In this document: piece after piece, positions 18,401 to 28,700 of the stretch
Layout of the letters: each line of letters starts with the position of its first letter
How positions within the stretch are numbered: position 1 is the stretch's first letter
DNA from: Branchiostoma floridae
Lineage: Eukaryota > Chordata > Leptocardii > Amphioxiformes > Branchiostomatidae
NCBI RefSeq assembly: GCF_000003815.2
Contig: NC_049982.1
Span: 10,976,175-11,040,174, forward strand
Length of the DNA stretch: 64,000 nt
Direction: 5' to 3'
Notes under the pieces: model-generated
The model's input: the letters and a program-made list of their open reading frames with translations, nothing else
What the model was told of the DNA's origin: nothing
Databases searched by the model: none
Program-made: the position numbers and the translations under genes

Positions 18401-21400
18401 GTGTTTTATAATTGCTGAACTTAGTTTAGTTTTGTATGATTTTAGTTCATACAACTAACTCGTCAATAGATACTGCGTATTCAATAAAAAAACTATAATG
18501 TTGTATTATGATTTTTGAACACCAGCCGTCTGTTAGAAGTGAACTGCGTGGCACGACTAGCGAGGTATCCACTCGACACTCAGGTCTGCTCCGTGGCTCT
18601 GCTTGGATGTGAGTGTTTTGTTTCCTTTTAATTCATACTTTTATATTTCGTACAATATACCCAATATGAAATCGAAGGTTACACATATATGTTTACGTCT
18701 CAGTGAGAGCGAAGAGCGATCTCCGTCTAGTGAAAAGGCTATGGACCCCTTTTGTTTGACGAAAAACAAGATAATATAGAGCAAAGTGACATGTTTCTTT
18801 CACGTGAAGGTAAACTTCATCAAAGCCAGTGGTTAGTGATAATGGTGTGATGATTCGAGACGTAGCACATGAGATATAAAGTGTATTTTTGTTGTTTAAA
18901 AAGAAACTCAATGGGGTTTAATGAAACCACCTTGAAACACTGAGTGATTCAGTTAATGTACTAGTATTTCATTACATTTTGCAAGACAATGGCATACGGT
19001 ACCGACTGCAGCCGTCCACGTTACCCAAACGGGCCCCCATCAAGAGCGACGCTACAGGGGTGGTGTCTCAGTTCACGTTCATCGGCGTGGAGGAACGGGC
19101 GGTGTTCAAGTCATTCATCACCAACGGCACAGGTTAACTGCAACCATTACTTTACTTGTATGGGATTATAGAAGACTTGGAATCTGTATATTACATTTTG
19201 GAGCCGCTAGATTTTGTATGTGTATTGTCCTCTAAGCGAATTTTTCGGCTTCCTCGTTTAGGTTCAGCCGAATGCGTTTACCTAAAGCAGGACTGTGATT
19301 ACCGTCTTGAAAAGTGCATGACGTCACTGTCAGACGAGTGCAGAGGGTCCGGCTGCGGTCACTGCTACCTCATCCTAGGGGACTGTCAACATCAACTCGA
19401 TACCTGTCCTCAATATCTGAATGGTAACGATTCTAACATATGACCTTACGAAAGTCGCTGTACTTTTGTCGTGTCAATAAAGATTGTTTATGACAAAGTT
19501 TAGCTTTCTACAGCATGCAGCCGTGTAAGAAAGACAAGGAAATTTTATTAGCAACATAACACAAGGTTGAGATGATGATTTTCATAAAGCATATTACAAA
19601 CATGTTAAGAGCAATATACTATCGTTGTACAACGATACCTTCCTTTGGTAAATATTGGTCTACCTGCATATACGTGACTTCATCAAAAATACGACGAAAA
19701 GTTTGTCAAACTTTTGTCACTTGTACCTAAGGCGACAGCAAGTAAATTTCATTGATGACATCCTCTGCAGACTCCAAATTTAATGAGAGAGGGCAAAATG
19801 TAGGGCAAAAAGAATGGCAAGTTCTTTCAGTATTTAAGAAGTGCACAAAGTACAATGAAGGCCAACATATAATATATTTTACCATTTTAGTACACTCTCG
19901 TCATTTCACCGTGGTCATATTCACCATCTCCGGAGAGTAAAAAATCTTTTTTTTCTAAATCAGGTGAAAATTAGTGAGCGCGCTGATGTCATCCATAAAA
20001 TCTATCTTGTTGTTGTCTAACTGGTCTAATTTGCGGGTACCTACTTTTGATCTCAATGTTTCATAAGACAAATCCAGTATCTATTTTTGCAACAAATGTT
20101 CCGTCCCATCATCGTTTATTTTCGCAGACACCAGCGCGTTCACGTCCCTGGAAGTCCATGTCCGGCTCCGAAGAGTCCTCTGGCGGTACATCCTCACCGC
20201 CTACCTCCCGTCCACCGTCGTCGTTACGGCGTCTTACCTGCAAACGTGGCTGTCCCCCTCACAAGCCGCCATTTCTCCCAGAGTAGTTCTCGGTGTGATG
20301 TCGGTACTGACGATCATCAAACAGATGGGGATGACTGTGCGCATGCCCTGGGTAAGCATCATCGAATTGTCCTGTATTGATGTACTGAAGGCAGTCATTA
20401 TGATAGCCTGACTAAAATCGCGCCCCTAGCGGCCGGTCCTACAGGGGGTAATTACTACAGCCAGCGAGAGCTTGAATGTGTAAACACAGGCTATCATTAT
20501 GATATATGTAATTTTCTGTAACTTGAGTCTTGGAAGAGTAAGTTCCTGCCAATGTGTGATGATGCATGCATATATGTAAAATATTATCAGACAAAATAAT
20601 AGCTTTATTGTCACACACACACACACACACACACACCAAACTGCGTATTCAAAACATTATAAATGATATGCCATCTCGCATTGTTGCATTTTTGCCTAAT
20701 AGGTTGATGAACCGAGAGCAATTGACATCTGGATGCTGGGGTGTTTATCGTTCGTGATTGTGGCACTTCTGGAGACGGCTGTAACACACTACCTCTCATT
20801 GGCCACTCAGGAAAAGGTATCTGAAGAGTCACAAAAGTTTATATTTTTCATCACCATTTCTTGGAGCATTTCTTCAAGTTTCTACCCTAAGGATAAAATA
20901 GGTGTGCAATTAAGTGCAGTTAAGTCAAGTCAAGTCAAAACCATATAGTCAAGTTACAGCTAATGAATTCAAATCATATTCCTGCAGGAGAAGAAAGAAA
21001 TCCTAGCAGAGGAGCGAGAGAAAGAACAGAACCCACCCGTCCAAATACCCCGTCCTGGACTGAAGGATCGATCGGGGAGGGCTCACAAGCCGCCCGAAGA
21101 TGAACAAAACAAGGTCACGCTCTTAGACCAACCGATGTCCATCCCTCGAGCACGCCTGTGCAACCCTTCGTGGCTAAGGTGGCACCAGATGACCGATAGG
21201 GAATGGGTGATCGTGGTTAAAGAAGATAGCACTGACCACAAGCAACCAGACGGCAATGTTGTAAACCCGCGAGATCATGACAGCAGCCCAACTGTCTCGT
21301 ACACTCCTCCCACGACAATGTCCCGCACCATGTACACAAACGTGCCGGCTTTTGACGCTAGAGCCGTCGGGCCGAGTGCAGCCGAACGGGCCGATAGCAT

Positions 21401-21491
21401 GGCGGGAAAAACAGATCAACATGCCAGGGTCATACTTCCGGTCCTTTTCGTGATATTTAACATTGGGTATTGGAGCTTTTATCATCAATAA
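12400..21491 (+). CDS. Unit 2: chimeric Cys-loop channel (SUEL lectin-CCP-EGF-FAMeT-TSP1-pLGIC), complete
   Basis: Seventeen exons join in frame: 12400-12481, 13077-13355, 13745-13930, 14344-14460, 14831-15067, 15327-15512, 15803-15979, 17175-17194, 17520-17640, 17822-17886, 18107-18312, 18526-18608, 18986-19132, 19262-19423, 20128-20351, 20703-20816 and 20988-21491. They sum to 2910 nt, a 969-residue protein. The order is signal peptide, rhamnose/galactose-binding lectin, sushi, calcium-binding EGF, FAMeT, TSP1, ligand-binding domain with 8-Cys insert, M1-M4. It should act at the cell surface; the lectin end implies glycan recognition, and coupling to the channel is inferred. It is the most complete member here and the best reference model. 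The intron after TSP1 holds a TIR transposon (16025-17065). Possible AATAAA signals are at 21796 and 21909. Confidence 0.93.
13077..13355 (+). CDS. Unit 2 exon: SUEL/rhamnose-binding lectin module
   Basis: A 279-nt phase 1-1 exon. ACEGGTLELSCDLGW, YGRLTLTHASCG and FLGDPCPGIGKYLEVTYRC are the hallmarks of the SUEL (Gal_Lectin) family that binds D-galactose or L-rhamnose. The acceptor ctaccccag at 13076 restores phase with exon 1. The frame is open upstream and contains an alternative leader-like start at ATG 13019. Confidence 0.92.
13745..13930 (+). CDS. Unit 2 exon: CCP/sushi module
   Basis: A 186-nt phase 1-1 exon with YQPGHTCTFACPDGY, MCQNGQWVGE and a final VCS. These follow the sushi pattern of Y.pG..C.f.C..GY and C..G.W...C. 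Two extra cysteines are present (STCG and the CTFAC pair). Confidence 0.85.
14155..14173. repeat. Short ggtga tandem repeat
   Basis: Four ggtga pentamers in the intron between the unit 2 CCP and EGF exons. Confidence 0.9.
14344..14460 (+). CDS. Unit 2 exon: calcium-binding EGF module
   Basis: A 117-nt phase 1-1 exon starting DIDECGMNNGGC and continuing SPGSYVCSC. The DxDE start and the Tyr after the third-fourth cysteine interval are typical of cbEGF repeats. Confidence 0.93.
14831..15067 (+). CDS. Unit 2 exon: FAMeT domain, first half
   Basis: A 237-nt phase 1-1 exon encoding YEYQWDLQPVTFPYIVMAAR, PVHLALST, YEIIIRGQSSDGS and VIRRSV. This is the N-terminal half of the Methyltransf_FA module; the next exon completes it. 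Confidence 0.85.
15168..15225. repeat. (CA)n microsatellite
   Basis: CA repeat with short interruptions in the intron that splits the unit 2 FAMeT domain. Confidence 0.93.
15327..15512 (+). CDS. Unit 2 exon: FAMeT domain, second half
   Basis: A 186-nt phase 1-1 exon encoding GAYRAFWIYWWPSG, PFLQWTDPDP and RYIGYTMD, ending FCRG. Only a few bases differ from 5779-5964 in unit 1. Confidence 0.85.
15647..15726. repeat. Minisatellite of caccatcat(tcat) units
   Basis: Six to seven copies of a 9-15 bp unit built on atcacaccatcattc, in the intron between the unit 2 FAMeT and TSP1 exons. Confidence 0.9.
15803..15979 (+). CDS. Unit 2 exon: thrombospondin type 1 repeat
   Basis: A 177-nt phase 1-1 exon with VNGDWSEWGSWGSC, CGFGTIKRTRTC, and CYISGICP. 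Almost identical to unit 1. Confidence 0.93.
16025..17065. mobile_element. Non-autonomous TIR transposon with TTAAAA target duplication
   Basis: The ends are GAGGGTCTGCATG and its exact reverse complement CATGCAGACCCTC (13 bp). Direct repeats TTAAAA flank it at 16019-16024 and 17066-17071. Inside each end are arrays of about 30-bp units of the form acg-nn-ttacg-nn-aaatt (16049-16177 and 16826-17053). The centre holds four copies of a 179-184 bp unit beginning around 16216, 16395, 16579 and 16763. There is no transposase ORF. A TTAA-type superfamily such as Kolobok or piggyBac is possible, but the class is not settled. Confidence 0.85.
17175..17194 (+). CDS. Unit 2 exon: 20-nt linker micro-exon
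   Basis: Adds ESDTSMP between gaacag and gtaagt and shifts the phase from 1 to 0 before the channel exons. Confidence 0.8.
17520..17640 (+). CDS. Unit 2 exon: channel LBD, N-terminal segment
   Basis: A 121-nt exon encoding GLFDPGESSTN, WPVWKNNW and LPLDYDSSKAP. It is the counterpart of 7757-7877. Confidence 0.87.
17822..17886 (+). CDS. Unit 2 exon: channel LBD beta1-beta2
   Basis: A 65-nt exon encoding MDIASTVYVLNISSLSEEHA. Donor gtaaat. Confidence 0.87.
18107..18312 (+). CDS. Unit 2 exon: channel LBD with WIDPRL and loop A
   Basis: A 206-nt exon with CWIDPRLFG, LLWSPPLAFGQSVRR and an acidic KEDDDNK stretch. Near-identical to 8541-8746. Confidence 0.93.
18526..18608 (+). CDS. Unit 2 exon: Cys-loop
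   Basis: An 83-nt exon with RLLEVN followed by the canonical Cys-loop CVARLARYPLDTQVC. Confidence 0.95.
18986..19132 (+). CDS. Unit 2 exon: channel LBD beta8-beta9
   Basis: A 147-nt phase 1-1 exon with NGIRYRLQPSTLPKRAP and QFTFIGVEERAVFKSF. Confidence 0.83.
19262..19423 (+). CDS. Unit 2 exon: eight-cysteine loop-C insertion
   Basis: A 162-nt phase 1-1 exon with the 6-6-7-4-2-6-6 cysteine spacing (CVYLKQDC, CDYRLEKC, CGHC, CQHQLDTC). Confidence 0.85.
19725..20020. repeat. Dispersed repeat family, copy 2
   Basis: Intronic in unit 2. Contains aatgagagagggcaaaatg and aagaagtgcacaaagt, with counterparts at 23684-23860 and in the 4232-4470 copy. Confidence 0.6.
20128..20351 (+). CDS. Unit 2 exon: beta10, M1 and M2
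   Basis: A 224-nt exon with SLEVHVRLRRVLW, M1 (ILTAYLPSTVVVTASYL) and M2 (SPRVVLGVMSVLTIIKQ). Confidence 0.94.
20612..20637. repeat. (CA)n microsatellite
   Basis: Thirteen CA units in the intron before the unit 2 M3 exon. Confidence 0.95.
20703..20816 (+). CDS. Unit 2 exon: M3
   Basis: A 114-nt phase 0-0 exon encoding RAIDIWMLGCLSFVIVALLE. Confidence 0.94.
20988..21491 (+). CDS. Unit 2 last exon: M3-M4 loop and M4
   Basis: A 504-nt exon to TAA with QIPRPGLKD, SIPRARL, WHQMTDREWVIVVK, FDARAVGPSAAERADS and M4 (VILPVLFVIFNIGYW). Confidence 0.92.
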   Translation, partial: EKKEILAEEREKEQNPPVQIPRPGLKDRSGRAHKPPEDEQNKVTLLDQPMSIPRARLCNPSWLRWHQMTDREWVIVVKEDSTDHKQPDGNVVNPRDHDSSPTVSYTPPTTMSRTMYTNVPAFDARAVGPSAAERADSMAGKTDQHARVILPVLFVIFNIGYWSFYHQ

Positions 21492-22616
21492 TTCAGGCCA
21501 AGCAAAGTTTAATGCATTGATTGTACTGAATTACTCTTCTTTGACCACGAGCATGGTTATGATATTTAGTACCACATTAATCTTAGTGCTCTTCTTTGAC
21601 AGCTAAATGCACTGTACAAACAACCATCGAAGCCTGCATAATAATTATTAAACGTAAAGCTCTGAAATTTATTCATATTCAAGTTTTTTGTTAGTACATG
21701 ATATCTAGATATTCGGCATGTTTACCTTTTGAAATTTGATTTTATACCCACGAGTATGTATGATATAGGCTACGTTCATTTGTTAGATAGGGGTGAATAA
21801 AAAAATTCAATGTTCACAAGTATTGTTAGTATACACAATGGCAAGATTAAGCCTTTATATTGAGTACAGCTTTGGAAATTTTCCATGCTGACAGAACCAA
21901 CGTTTTTCAATAAAGTTTCAAGTACCTGATCTTCATCTCTATTTGCAAGTCTGATTACTTTTTAGGGAATGTGTGAGGTAATTGATAAAGTTGATAGCCA
22001 ATAATTTGGAAATGGGTTCTTTGAAACTGCTTGATCTACTTATCTACCATTTATATGGCATATGGACAAATAGACAGGTACAGACACAACAATACATGTT
22101 TGTTTGGACCTTTGTTTATTCATGAAAGCTCAAATCGGCCATTGAGGTCATGAGGGAAGAGGCAAGTGTCAGACAATATATAACAGAGATACAGTTTACA
22201 TCGTTTAAAGTCCTTATAGTCCATCCATAAGTCTATAAACACAATTTTACATACATGGTAAAAATACATGATAGAGAGAAAGGCTACATGATTCAAGTCC
22301 GTTCATTTTGGCGCCGTTCTCATTAATTATGAACAATTAGACACAGGCACAAGATACAGACACACAGTCACGCACTATCAATGGAAAAATAGACATATGA
22401 ACTAACTAGGGCAGATAGATATATACTAAAAATCTACATGACACCAACACATTCTATATAATGGCCTTGGTGACACCTGCTGTGAAACCTTGGTGCACCT
22501 GCCCTTTGACCCATCCATCGATGGAACTGTCATTCTTCAATAATCTATGGGTGTTTTTATCTACAAGTAATATATGTTATATCTTCAAGTAATATAGTGG
22601 ATTGCATTTACTCAAG
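21492..22616. other. Intergenic region between units 2 and 3
   Basis: AT-rich sequence with AATAAA at 21796 and 21909. No coding exon seen. Confidence 0.6.
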
Positions 22617-22712
22617 GCCTTTCATAAATATTTGATTATTTCCAAGCAGTTAGGCTATTTGATTAGTGACAGGCAGCACTTCGAGAGCCATCGTAGAGGG
22701 CACGGCCTAGAG
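22617..22712 (+). promoter_or_regulatory. Candidate promoter/5' UTR of unit 3, shared with unit 4
   Basis: gcctttcataaata, then gtgacaggcagc, then agagatga at the start codon, occur in the same order before unit 4 (38699-38804). Shared non-coding sequence next to the ATG suggests a core promoter and leader inherited by both duplicates. The cataaata stretch could be TATA-like. Confidence 0.5.
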
Positions 22713-22782
22713 ATGACACGAGGGTTACGTACTGCCCCGTTACTACTTATACTTTATTGTCGACATATCTACGCTAGTCAAG
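22713..22782 (+). CDS. Unit 3 exon 1: signal peptide
   Basis: A 70-nt exon from ATG at 22713 encoding MTRGLRTAPLLLILYCRHIY, ending in phase 1 at CAAG|gtatgt. The upstream 100 bp resembles the region in front of unit 4, which supports this as the true first exon. Confidence 0.75.
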
Positions 22783-25700
22783 GTATGTATTCTATCCGTT
22801 ATACTTCTTACATGGCTTGTATGCATTGTACAGAACTGATGTTATATGATTACGCCTAAGGGTGGTTTACCGGTTATACGAAACAAACAAAATATCCTAT
22901 TATTCATCACGTTACATATGCTCTTTGGTTGTCGGGTATGAAAAGAGAATTATTGAAAAGAAGTGTGCTATTTAGAATTGACGTATGTCATGTATTGTAA
23001 AATGATTTAATGTTTTAAAACGCAAAATCNNNNNNNNNNNNNNNNNNNNNNNNNNNNNNNNNNNNNNNNNNNNNNNNNNNNNNNNNNNNNNNNNNNNNNN
23101 NNNNNNNNNNNNNNNNNNNNNNNNNNNNNNNNNNNNNNNNNNNNNNNNNNNNNNNNNNNNNNNNNNNNNNNNNNNNNNNNNNNNNNNNNNNNNNNNNNNN
23201 NNNNNNNNNNNNNNNNNNNNNNNNNNNNNNNNNNNNNNNNNNNNNNNNNNNNNNNNNNNNNNNNNNNNNNNNNNNNNNNNNNNNNNNNNNNNNNNNNNNN
23301 NNNNNNNNNNNNNNNNNNNNNNNNNNNNNNNNNNNNNNNNNNNNNNNNNNNNNNNNNNNNNNNNNNNNNNNNNNNNNNNNNNNNNNNNNNNNNNNNNNNN
23401 NNNNNNNNNNNNNNNNNNNNNNNNNNNNNNNNNNNNNNNNNNNNNNNNNNNNNNNNNNNNNNNNNNNNNNNNNNNNNNNNNNNNNNNNNNNNNNNNNNNN
23501 NNNNNNNNNNNNNNNNNNNNNNNNNNNNNNNNNNNNNNNNNNNNNNNNNNNNNNNNNNNNNNNNNNNNNNNNNNNNNNNNNNNNNNNNNNNNNNNNNNNN
23601 NNNNNNNNNNNNNNNNNNNNNNNNNNNNNNNNNNNNNNNNNNNNNNNGTAGATCCTATGGATGGCATCTTCTGAGGCCTCCATATTTGACGAGAGAGGGT
23701 AAAAAAACGAGATGGGTAAAACATAAACAAAAAATTAACAAATAAACACCATAAACGCTGTAACAAGAATTGAAGCGACAAAACATGGTATCACAACCGA
23801 CACGTCCTTTATTCCTGTATTCAAGAAGTGCGCAAAGTGGTGCATCTACATCTTTTACACTCATGGCTACCATCGTTGCCCCATTCATAACTACTAGTAT
23901 GGAAACAGTTCCTGTTTATTTGTATAGTCATGACTACCTCACTAGTGTACAATCAAGACATATCCTCCCGTTTTGTTACTTTCTGGTTATGATGACCATA
24001 TCCGGAGGGGAAAAATTCTGATTTTGTTTTTCAAACTGATGCCACCAATGACATTTACTGCAATGCCCCTACATGTGCATGCAAAACTCATGCATCACTA
24101 TTTTAAGAGTTATAGAAAATACTAAAGAATAGTCAAAGCTTCATGATCAATTGCTCTATCCATAGGCCGTCAGAGGAAATACAAGTCTTTTAATGTCTGT
24201 CTTCCTGTGGAATATATTGCAGGACAATGGGGTACGTGGGGAAGTTGGGCCGCCTGTTCGGCACCTTGCGGTTTCGACCTACAGACACGCCGGCGTGTGT
24301 GCGACAATCCTAACCCCCCACCGGCCCCAAATGTGACATGTGAGGGGCAGACAGAGGGTGCGGCTCTGTGTTATGTCCCACCAGCCTGCCCAGGTACGCG
24401 AGCCTTTGTCGAACATGAAGAATATAAAGTTTTCAGTATCAAGATATTGAAGTTATGTAGTAATTCCACTTATGGAATGCACTGCTTGGTTGATTCACTG
24501 TCGCCTTGCATTAAGATATCTTAGATTTAGAAAAGAAACAAAAGATTTTAATCATGTCTCTTTATGCCTGCCTTTGAATGCAGTCGACGACGTAGTATTT
24601 GAGGTAAATGATTTTTAATTCTATTTACATTGCCGGTCTTCATAGACATCATACACTATGTAATTGATTTCAATATACAGTATACCTTCATACAATTCAT
24701 AGAGGAAATTCAAGCTATACTGAATATGTTATTGCGTTATGTTAATGATTGTCTGGAAACATCAAACACACAGTTTGTAAATGTGTATATCTTAATGCTG
24801 TTACATAGAATATAACAGAAGATGCTTTGCGGTTGACATGTATTGATACTGAGCTTACTATAAGTTATATTTGTTTTCAAATCTAATGGAATTATATGAA
24901 AACTTTTCAAGTTATTTGATCTCGCGGAGACCAATGTGAGCTGGCCTGACTGGCAGACCAAGTGGAAAACCGGCAAATTTCTCCCCCCTAATTATGATTC
25001 GACTCAAGCACCTCAAGAGATAGGTCTGTACTAGTGCATGTTAATTGTATGTTATGCCATGGCATGTATTGGTATGTTGGTGCACATGTTTTGGTATCTA
25101 GCAAACTTTACTCGAAAAGATTTCCATGTCTACGAGAACAAGCATATCGAAAAAGCTTGCTACTGCCCATCTCCAACCATAAACAACAGGATGTTGCATT
25201 TTACTTTATGTTGAACTGCGTTTTACCGATTGCAATTCTTTTAACGGGGGCCGCCCTAAGACGGTCCCCGTCGTAAGACGGAACGGATTTTTTGCTGATC
25301 TTATTATCCATAAGTGCACCGTGTTTGTTGCCACTGACTATGCTGATTACAAAGGTAAATAAACCAAGTCCATGCACACAGCTTTAATTTGTATTTCAAG
25401 TATACTTTAACATATTTACTTCATGTTTTTTAAAAACAGAATTCTAACAGTAATGTTGACAGTGCTGAATCACTGCGGTCACCGGCCTCTGCGTATTGGC
25501 GGCACGTGTCGCTAACTATACGAACTCTTCCAAGCAGTCACACAACTGCCATGATACACATAAATAAAGCTCCATAAAACACTATAAATATGGGTCTTCA
25601 AATGTCTGTTGAGTAGAAAAGCAACCAAAAGGAAGCGACATAAACATTGCCACCATTGTACTCCCAAGGGAGTGTGGCCGTGAAGGTGACAGACTAGAGT

Positions 25701-28700
25701 ACGCTCCAAAGATTTATTTGACTGTAACAAATGATTCGTGCTGTCTATGAAAATAAGACTTGATAGAGAGATGTAGATGATATTTTCATATAATCAGACC
25801 GAGTTTTGTTGATGTTGGCGGTGTCTTTTTTTCGTAATGTTTTTTTTTAGTCGGGCATTCACCGTCAGTGCATTCAGCCCATTGCCCGTAAAAACATGAG
25901 CTGGATTGTTCTAGGTACAGCCTTCCTTATGTGAGACAAGAAGTACATACAGTCACGATTTTACTGTCAAAAGAAAGCTAAAATATCATATTATTAATTT
26001 TTTTCTGTGTACTTAAATTTACCACTTACTTCTGAAGAGAGCAAAATGTTAAAAAAAAGCGTACCGAGTTAGGCACACTGTCCAGCGTAGCACAAAATTG
26101 GAAGGTTACATACACGAAATTGTCTCACAGTGTTTGCCGCTTGTAACATGCAGCGCGAAAGGTTCATGAACCACATGAATGCATTTCTTATTCAAGTATG
26201 TTGTTCAAATCTATGTGTAAAAAATTCAGTCATCAAAGTTTGATCACTCTCAGGCAACTAGCGATGGAGCGTCATGAGTTTGAGCGCAAGAAAAAGCGTA
26301 CCGTGTTGGGGCACCTCCCGTTATACAAATTTATTTGCATTTGTGTTTTGCTGTTTGCTCCATGCACCCTAACTAGATATATGTGAAGTGAATTTAAAAG
26401 TAAAACGATATCATATGCATGCACTGTGCTTTGTTTCGTTGTCGAATGAAAAGACGATGCCAACACAAATAAATAAAAAGTCAAGGTTTTGTAGCATCCT
26501 ATAAGTACAGCCGTAACTGTTTTTCTGGTACGCTCATTGGCCGGTATACATGGATTTGATACTTATAGGATGCTACAAAACCTTGACTTTTTATTTATTT
26601 GTGTTGGCATCGGTTTCTGCAACTATCTTTCTAAACATTTTCTTCACCCTAGGAGGGATGGATGTTGCCTCTACTGTCTACATCCTTAACATTGGTACTC
26701 TGTCAGAAAAGCACGCGGTAAGAATCTGAATTATACATTTTTATATTTCAGCCATACCATAGGTATGGTGAAATATATTGTATTCGTAATGTTTCTGTCT
26801 CCTGTCAAATCTTCAGAACACGGTATCTCCGTTGTTCCTCAACCGAATGACTTGAAATTTGGCACAAGGGTAGAGTGGGCCAATACCCTCGGGCGTTTTT
26901 TTCATTTTTTCCATATCTGTCTCTTAAATGATTTTATTAAGGTTTTTTGGTCATCTTAAGACCAAAACTGTATATTTGGGCCCCCTGTACCCTGGTATTA
27001 TAACCGAATGAGCTGAAATTTGGCACAGATGTGCCTTGATAAGTCCCCCATATAGATTCAATATCAGTTTTGGTGTACAGTACAACAAAATGCTTATTTT
27101 TGCGATTTTTTGACCAATTTTTGACCAAAAAAGGACACTTTTGGCCCCTGTACCCTGGTATTACAACCAAATGAGCTGAAATTTGACAGAGATGTGCCTT
27201 GATAATGCCCCCATATAAATTTAAGAACACTTTTGGTGTACAGTACAACAAAATGCTTATTTTTGCGATTTTTTGACCAATTTTTGACCAAAAAAGGACA
27301 CTTTTGGCTCCTGTACCTTGGTATTGCAACCGAATGAGCTGAAATTTGACACAGATGTGCCTTGATAATCCCTTCATATAAATTCAATAACACTTTTGGT
27401 GTACAGTGCAACAAAATGCTTATTTTTGCGATTTTTGGCCAATTTTTGACCAAAAAAGGACACTTTTGGCTCCTGTACCCTGGTACATGTATTACAATTA
27501 AATGACCTGAAATTTGGTATAGATAGGCATTAGATACTTGGTAACAAGATTCAAGTAAAATGTTTGACATAAACAACTTTAAAATGATTAATTTTGGCAC
27601 TTTTCTGAGGGGAAATTTGTTTTCTTTTGGCCTTCTGACGTGACCTTCCGTGACCCCGCACAGAGCCACACCTGTGCGCATCAGCCGGAGAGTTAATTGA
27701 ATCAAAGACCTAGCCAATCAGCGAAGAGGAGGCCAAAGGCTAATTAATATTCATAAGCGGGGCCTCATGATCCCGTATATAGCAGTGTTCCCGCCAGGGG
27801 GAGCAAAGCCCGCCTAAGGCTCTCGCATTTTAGACTATTCAGAAGGCTTTATATTGTATCAGTTCTTAGGGGCATATCTATGATAATCGCAGCAGTCACT
27901 TAACTTCTCTTCAGGAGTTTAGCGTAACACTGTTTCAGGTCAAACCGTCAAAGGCAACTAAAAACAAACTTTAACGTTACTGAGTTCAACAGTACTTATA
28001 ACTTGTTATCCGAAGTTGAAACGCTAGCGATGGTATTTTCGCTGCGCTGTTAGCTCCGTGCGACTGTTGTTGACGGTCTTATAACGGTATATTTTGCACC
28101 CCTGTACCCTGGTATGAGTAACATTTGGTATAGATAGGCATAATATAGTTGGTAAAATGATCCAAGTAAAATTTTTGGCATAAAGTACTGTAAAAGGCTT
28201 AATTACAGCACTTTTTTAGGGGAAATTGGTTTTCTTTCGTTCTCCATGCCGTGACCTTTCGGACGTTCACCCCACAGAGCCGACATCTGCACCTGCGTCT
28301 AGCCGGCAGGAAGAGTTAATTCAATTAATGGTTCAGCCAATCAGCGAAGAGGAAAGCGAAGGCAAATTAATATTCATAAGCGGGACCACACAATACGTTA
28401 ACTTGAAGACTCAGGCCGTACAGACTTCTCGCCAGGATTTTTTCAAAGCGTCGGACAGGGGTCCGGGGGCCGCCGAATGTCCCTGGCGGGGTCCAGGGGC
28501 AGGGCCACTGTGGGGGGGACCCAGGTGGGCGAAGCCCCCCCCGGAAGCTCTTGCATTTTAGGCTATTGAGAAGGCTTCTTTTATCAGTTTTATTAAGGGC
28601 CATATCTACGATAATCGTAGCAGTCACTTACTTCTCTTCAGCAGTTTGACTTTAAAATATTTCGGGTCAAAGCTTCAAAGACAACTAAAACCTCATAAAC

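Noticed and set aside
26741-26780. The palindrome ttatatttcagcc...ggtgaaatata as a complete separate MITE
   Set aside because: It is present at the left end of both Helitron-like copies and no target duplication was found, so it is treated as part of that element.
26985-27480. Regular repeats that could suggest a CRISPR array
   Set aside because: The period is 163 bp with no short repeat and unique spacer structure, and the DNA is eukaryotic.
27094-27717. A 207-codon open frame on the - strand, and a similar one at 40069-40425
   Set aside because: The repeated peptide comes from the 163-bp tandem repeats inside the Helitron-like element; there is no domain or codon signal.
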